Shown piece by piece: positions 60,075 to 64,000 of a stretch of 64,000 nucleotides of DNA. Origin of the DNA: Anarhynchus alexandrinus (Eukaryota > Chordata > Aves > Charadriiformes > Charadriidae); NCBI GenBank assembly GCA_008711295.1, contig VUYV01000016.1:5443871-5507870 (forward strand), in the 5' to 3' direction. Made by a program: the position numbers and the translations under genes. The notes under the pieces are model-generated. The model saw only the letters and a list, made by a program, of their open reading frames with translations, had not been told where the DNA came from and ran no database searches. Each line of letters begins with the position of its first letter. Positions within the stretch are counted from its first letter, which is position 1.

Positions 60075-60599
60075 CAGGGGAAAAAAACCTAACTCTTTGT
60101 AGATCTAAAACCTAAAAAGAAACAACCTGTCTTCCAACATCAGTTATTAAAAGCATCCTGAAATATAACCCGCTTTCATCATTTTGGGGTCTGACTTGTG
60201 AGGGCTGGACCACAATGCAGCACTTTAGCCGTCTCAGGAGCTCCCTCCAGCGTGGTGAGAGGCAGCTCCGGCTCGTCCTGCACTCCTGGACTCTTACACC
60301 TGCAGCAGATTTGGCCACTGCCCTTCTTGGCCCATTAGTGATTCAGGTGCAGAAGGCAGAGGAGGGCTCGGTGGATACCCCAGGTATCCCCAACCATATT
60401 GATTTAAGCCCTTTGTTAGCAGCGGCGAGCACCAGCCCTGGGGCAGAGCACCCTCCATCTCACTGATTTATACCCTCTTCATCTGCTACCGCAAGGATGA
60501 TTTTTCTTTTTAATCCGTTTTTGCTCTGGTGTGCTCCAGCTTAGTGCGAGCTTTGCTGGGGGAAGGGAGGCTTGATTTGATTTGTGCCAGAGCTGGAAA

Positions 60600-60990
60600 C
60601 AAAGAGGCAGAAAGCAATCGCTCTCCCCACTGCTCGAAGCCCGAGCGGGAAAGGGACCGCAGCACCAGCCAGCTTTCCCCCCCCCGCCCCTTTATTTTCC
60701 CAAGGCTTTGCCCAGCTCTCTTTGCACGTGGCTCTAATAAGTGTTCGGAGGCAGCAGCATTGCTTTAAGCTTTGAATTGCTGTTCACAGAAAGAAACGTT
60801 CATCCCAACAGGCTCATTGTCATGGCAACGAGAGATTTCCCCCTCTTATAAGGGTACTGCTGCCGGTGAGACGATGCGCAACGTGTCTCCTCCCGGGGGA
60901 TTTAGCCCCACTGAGCGCAGGTATGCCAGCAGCCTGCGGCGGGAGGCGAACAGAGGCAACAGGAGAAGCCAGTTCCCTGCAGAGCATCTC
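60600..60990 (+). promoter_or_regulatory. CpG-enriched patch with E-box, RFX half-site and TATA-like box
   Basis: CpGs are more frequent here than in the flanks. An E-box CACGTG sits at 60725-60730. TTGTCATGGCAACG at 60817-60830 is close to the palindromic RFX X-box (GTTGCCATGGCAAC), with an intact GGCAAC half. TATAAG is at 60847-60852 and an ATG follows at 60874. The arrangement could be a small promoter facing right, or an enhancer. The frame after the ATG (to 60993) has no recognisable domain. The call is an inference from motif co-location only. Confidence 0.3.
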
Positions 60991-63900
60991 TAGGGCAGGA
61001 TGTCTCCATCGTGCCACAGACCCAAAGAGATGATGGGGATGGTGGAAGTTTTGCTAGCTCTGATATCAGTACATACATAGCAAAGGGGGGGGATGATGGC
61101 AGTTACGCCTTTGGGTAATCGTAGGTAATACCTGCTGACTTTAAAGAGTTACTTGGAATGATAATATTTGTCTCTGAATTACATTTTTGTCTAGCCCATG
61201 CTGCCCAGGCACAGTGACGCTGCATCACTTGCACATGCTGGTACTGGGTAAACCCCATGCTAGATCTCAGCAGAGCCATAAAATTAACACATTTTCTCTT
61301 CCAGTCAACAGTGGAGAACCAAGGCAGGGCCAACTTGGTTATTTAGCTTGCACAGAAAGTCTCTGGAGCCCTGGAGGGGTAGCAGGCTGCAAAGGTACAA
61401 TTTTACAAAGGTAAAATTTCAGAAAGCTCAAACATTTCTGACTACTAAGACTAAGAAGCTATTTGCTAGGGCTTCCCCCCCCTGCTGTGACAACAGTAAG
61501 CAAGCAAACACGATTATCACCTTCTACAGCAAGTGCTTCTGCCCACTACCACATGCCGAGGCATTCATCAGAGCAACCTGGACCTCAAGAGTCATGAGGT
61601 GGGAATGTGAAAAGCATTACACAAGAGTTTGAGCACTGTGGCTCCCACCATGAATGGCACCCGCTGCCCCCAGGCAATGCTCAAGAGAACCCCAAAGTGC
61701 ATCTTTCAAGGATGCTGGTGGTATTACTTAATAGCGCTTGAGTACCTGGAGGGCTTGTCTCTCCAGAGCAGATGCAGAGGAAAGCCATCATATAGACAAT
61801 GCACAGAGAGCAATCCTTGCTCTTGGGAACTTCCAACTTAAAATTTGGGTCGTTTTCATGTGGAAGCCAGACGAGGACCTATATGCAAGTTGGAAGCAAA
61901 TACTATAGCAATGTTCTGCCTGGAAAACACTATTAATACTGGAAAACACACAAATACCCTTAGCAATACCAAACTTTAAATGGAATCAGCCACAATTTAA
62001 AGTCTATCATGGCCAGCACTAAATAAGCTCCGTGGAGAACAAAAAGCAAGAGGTGTCTACTTCCCTCACCTAGTCTTCTTAGTGATGATACAAAATCTTT
62101 CCTGGCCAACAGCTTTCAGCTGGAGCAGGATCCCTCCTCTTCCCAGCACTGCTCAAACCTAGCAGTCAGCAGGTAAGAGCCAAGGTGACAAATTCTGGAT
62201 GAATTAGAGAAGAACCATCATTTGCCATAGGTACTGCATTGCTTTTGGATGGCAGAAGCTCACCTGACTCAATATGAGACCCCAAAAGTCCTTTTCTTTT
62301 GGAAAACCACTCAAAAGTAACGTGTCCTCTTCTTTAGTGGACAGGCTCCTTTTGTCTGCTTTTCATTGTGGAGATCCTTGCAGTGTCACTTCTATGCTGA
62401 TGGTGGGAAAGCAAGAGCTACGTGTTCTACTCTTGGCTTGTTTTCTCTCACAATGTGTATCATCAAACAAGTGCTGAAATGCTGCCCATTTCACACAGAA
62501 TTATTGCCTGTAGTAAGACTGCAGTAATTGCAAATGAGAACAAGATTTAGCCCACACAGTAGAGGTAATAGATGGTCCCTAGAGTTAAAAATAAGGTGCA
62601 AGTCCATTGGTTTACCCACAGTATTACAAAATAATTAGGCTGGTACAATATGTCTTAGTCTCTATGAATTTAATATCCCAGAAATCATTTAAAGTCTTTC
62701 TGATTTTATCTGGTTTGTGAAATGCTGTGTTTCTCCTGTGATTCAGTGCTAATGCAACAGCAATTTAGCAAAATCCAGTGAGGAATGCATTGCATGCTAA
62801 AATACAATTTTTTTTGTTTGTTTCCCAGGTGAACAGTTTTCAGTTTTACGTGAGTTCTTTTTCCATATGTCTCCTCAGATTTACTTGCCTAAAGAATTGT
62901 TATTCATCCTTTAAAAAGTCATTAAGACACCATAAGCAAAAGGGGAAGCTTTCAGGAAGACTGAAGAGAAAGTTTTCAGGAACACTTCAAGCACCACAGA
63001 ACGTCAACATGAATTTCCTTGGTCTGCATTCCAAGGCTATTAAATACAGTGCCACTGTGAACGGTTAACCTTTACTGAATGTATCTGATTTCTGCCTTTA
63101 TAAAGCCAGCCTTTAAGAGTACCTCAAGGAGGAAAAAATAAAGGGGCATCTGATAAGCCTCTAGCAAGGAGCTAGCTGAAGTACAAGGAACTTGCAGCAG
63201 ATACAGCATCTTCTTACTTTGCGGTTTTAGCTTTGAATGAGCAAGTTAATGTGGAGTTGGAAAAAACAGGACACTTATTTCCAGTAAATAAAATGAGAGA
63301 CAAGGCAGAGAGCTGCTAGTTATAAACTCAGAAGAACAGGAAGACCATAAAAGAAATCAATTTGCTGGCTTCAGGTAACATTTCTTTGCTCGATAAACCA
63401 GCACTGAATGCAAAACATGCTCTGATAAGCCTGGGTTTTGTTTGTGTATCCAACACATTACTTCTTTCAACTAAAGTCCACTTCGTAGCATGTTTAATTG
63501 CATTCTTGTTTCTACCCAAGAACTATTTGACTCCAAGTTGCCAGGAAAACAAAATAAAAGCAAAACACCCAACCCAAGTAAATCTTCTAGTTAGAGCATC
63601 AGACAATGAAAAGTCAACATAGGTAAATATATACTCAGCTCTAATTGTTTATGTGTATGTGGTATGTCCTAATATTTAGTGGAGAGGCTATATTTAATTA
63701 CAGATGGACACATTTGAAAGGTTAGCAAATGAAAAACAGCTTTTTCATTAGATGAATGGCAAACTCAGCCAATGAATCTTGGTTTAATTTCACCCACAAC
63801 TGAGTAACCCCTCTGTGAAGTCCACTGCTTACAAATCCATTGATGAAACAGAGCCTTTTGCATCTAGGTCATTTTGTGAAGCTTATCAAGGCTGTTGGTG

Positions 63901-64000
63901 TTAAAAAACCAACAAATTGTGAAATTTATTGAATTACATAGTGCAGTGTATCCGCTGGTTACATCCTAGGCAAAGGGCTGGAAAACACAGTGTAGTGATT
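60991..64000. other. Non-coding stretch to the end of the window
   Basis: Unique sequence with a G run at 61086-61093, a C run at 61476-61484, and an AT-rich patch near 62480-62720 (CTGCAGTAATTGCAAATGAG near 62519) that may be conserved. The frames at 62778-63068 and 63362-63622 resemble no family I know. Confidence 0.55.

Noticed and set aside
1..64000. CRISPR arrays, operons, ribosome binding sites, phage or plasmid features
   Set aside because: The window is vertebrate nuclear DNA. The only arrays are microsatellites and a minisatellite, without CRISPR repeat-spacer structure.

Overview
This window looks like a 64 kb piece of a bird nuclear genome, and it is almost entirely non-coding. 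The organism call rests on at least seven CR1 LINE 3' ends of avian type (recurring ends like CTAGATGATCTTTAAGG followed by CCTTCCAAC and a short ATTCTATG-type terminal repeat). Two of them (42.1 and 48.5 kb) belong to one subfamily that I associate with Neoaves. There are also much older relics: two degraded CR1 copies of the kind shared among amniotes, and MIR SINE fragments. Open frames are short, on both strands, without recognisable domains or a convincing exon structure. I found no protein-coding exon, tRNA, rRNA or known microRNA that I could defend. The window is best read as intergenic or long-intron sequence.

Layout. 1-6.9 kb: unique sequence with an AT-rich, TAAT-dense block near 2.0-2.5 kb and a possible fossil reverse-transcriptase fragment near 4.2 kb. 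7.0-7.74 kb: the longest CR1, keeping the C-terminal part of ORF2. 12.3-13.15 kb: two more CR1 tails. 13-26 kb: unique sequence with MIR-like scraps and AT-rich blocks that look like candidate conserved non-coding elements. 26.0 and 31.1 kb: ancient CR1 relics. 29.5 kb: a 60 bp tandem duplication. 33.6 and 35.8 kb: CR1 tails on the minus strand. 34.4 kb: an isolated TATA-box-like site beside a purine tract. 36.6 kb: a 27-base poly(A) run and a single ambiguous base. 40.9 kb: a clear MIR. 42.1 kb: CR1. 44.74-44.87 kb: a striking inverted repeat with 31 bp arms (29 matching positions).

46.9-47.9 kb is the most gene-like spot: a CpG island with several GC boxes, broken by a 135 bp assembly gap that starts inside a GGAC tandem repeat, then directly followed by a C-rich minisatellite built on a 4 bp period. 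48.5 kb: another CR1. 48.9-64 kb: unique sequence with a cluster of ATTTAAAT palindromes at 51.2 kb, a 21/22 bp tandem repeat at 60.03 kb, and a CpG-enriched patch with E-box, RFX half-site and TATA-like sequence near 60.7-60.9 kb.

No operon or pathway logic applies here. If the window has a function, the CpG island at 47 kb is the best candidate promoter, and the AT-rich blocks are the best candidates for distal regulatory elements. Conservation and RNA data, which I cannot see, would decide this. No previously undescribed biological system can be claimed; the 44.8 kb palindrome is the most unusual structure.
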